A program made the position numbers and the translations under genes. Of a stretch of DNA of 62,874 bases, positions 62,863 to 62,874 are shown piece by piece. The stretch covers positions 1 to 62,874 of the forward strand of contig JAJZWA010000014.1 of the NCBI GenBank assembly GCA_021846965.1, read 5' to 3'. How positions within the stretch are numbered: position 1 is the first letter of the stretch; each line of letters starts with the position of its first letter. The notes beneath the pieces were generated by a model. It was not told the origin of the DNA, did not search any database, and saw only the letters and a program-made list of their open reading frames with translations. This stretch comes from Pseudomonadota bacterium. GTDB taxonomy: Bacteria > Pseudomonadota > Gammaproteobacteria > Burkholderiales > Burkholderiaceae_C.

Positions 62863-62874
62863 CGGCGACGGTAG

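Larger units (their letters stand above)
62161..62874. other. 714-bp end region without a convincing gene
   Basis: No frame here has a family signature or ribosome site. An AT-richer patch spans about 62250-62340. A weak inverted repeat CGACCTC/GAGGTCG (62179-62200) after rlmD lacks a T-run. Direct repeats at 62756-62795 and a strong hairpin at 62831-62862 are listed separately. Confidence 0.6.

Overview
This is GC-rich bacterial chromosome. The conserved blocks point to a betaproteobacterium, most likely order Burkholderiales: EF-P with a rhamnosylatable Arg32 beside earP; uvrC-pgsA; hupB-tRNA-Val-ppiD-tRNA-His; surE-pcm-nlpD-rpoS followed by rlmD. I cannot name the genus from sequence alone. 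No rRNA, CRISPR array or intact transposase is visible.

Layout. (1) 1-9.5 kb is core: a 130-bp direct repeat, efp/earP, a family-5-type uracil-DNA glycosylase, uvrC, pgsA, a tartrate/D-malate-type dehydrogenase, hupB, tRNA-Val(TAC), ppiD and tRNA-His(GTG). (2) About 9.5-19 kb, just past tRNA-His, is an accessory patchwork. It holds an XRE/AbiEii-type toxin-antitoxin pair, a HigBA-like pair, a DUF1778/GNAT pair, a VapBC/FitAB-like pair, a brnTA remnant cut at both ends, and a PAAR / Tox-REase-5 / Imm52-like effector-immunity set. It also contains partial second copies of three of its own genes, and four copies of a ~75-bp hairpin element that carries a conserved short reading frame. (3) 18.3-30 kb holds assorted chromosomal genes: cupin, YchJ, PhnB-like VOC, TetR, ArsR, GT2, GH13 glucosidase, RsuA-type pseudouridine synthase, an atypical SDR, a GT-C-like membrane protein, a HAD phosphatase and a TauD/TfdA-type dioxygenase.

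(4) 30.3-38.4 kb is a coherent catabolic locus best read as sulfolactate degradation. A divergent GntR/UTRA regulator faces suyA-suyB-like genes, an ABC importer (binding protein, ATPase, permease), an (S)-sulfolactate dehydrogenase-like slcC, an (R)-sulfolactate dehydrogenase-like comC, and a TauE/SafE-type exporter that would remove sulfite. A triple 9-bp CTAG repeat overlaps the predicted suyA promoter. (5) 39.1-45.6 kb: an inositol-monophosphatase-type gene, then a tightly overlapping operon for a fumarate-reductase-like complex (flavoprotein, iron-sulfur protein, two membrane subunits) and a two-subunit class I fumarase/tartrate dehydratase, with a divergent LysR gene. The flavoprotein lacks the His that normally binds FAD covalently. 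(6) 46-54.4 kb: a complete malonate decarboxylase operon mdcABCDEGH followed by an MFS transporter, with a divergent FCD-type GntR regulator. (7) 54.4-62.2 kb: a PH-domain protein, a patatin, surE-pcm-nlpD-rpoS, a 3'-5' exonuclease and rlmD. The last 0.7 kb has no convincing gene.

Taken together, sulfolactate, malonate and C4-dicarboxylate metabolism suggest an organism using small organic acids and sulfonates. The 9.5-19 kb island is the most recombined and least explained part.
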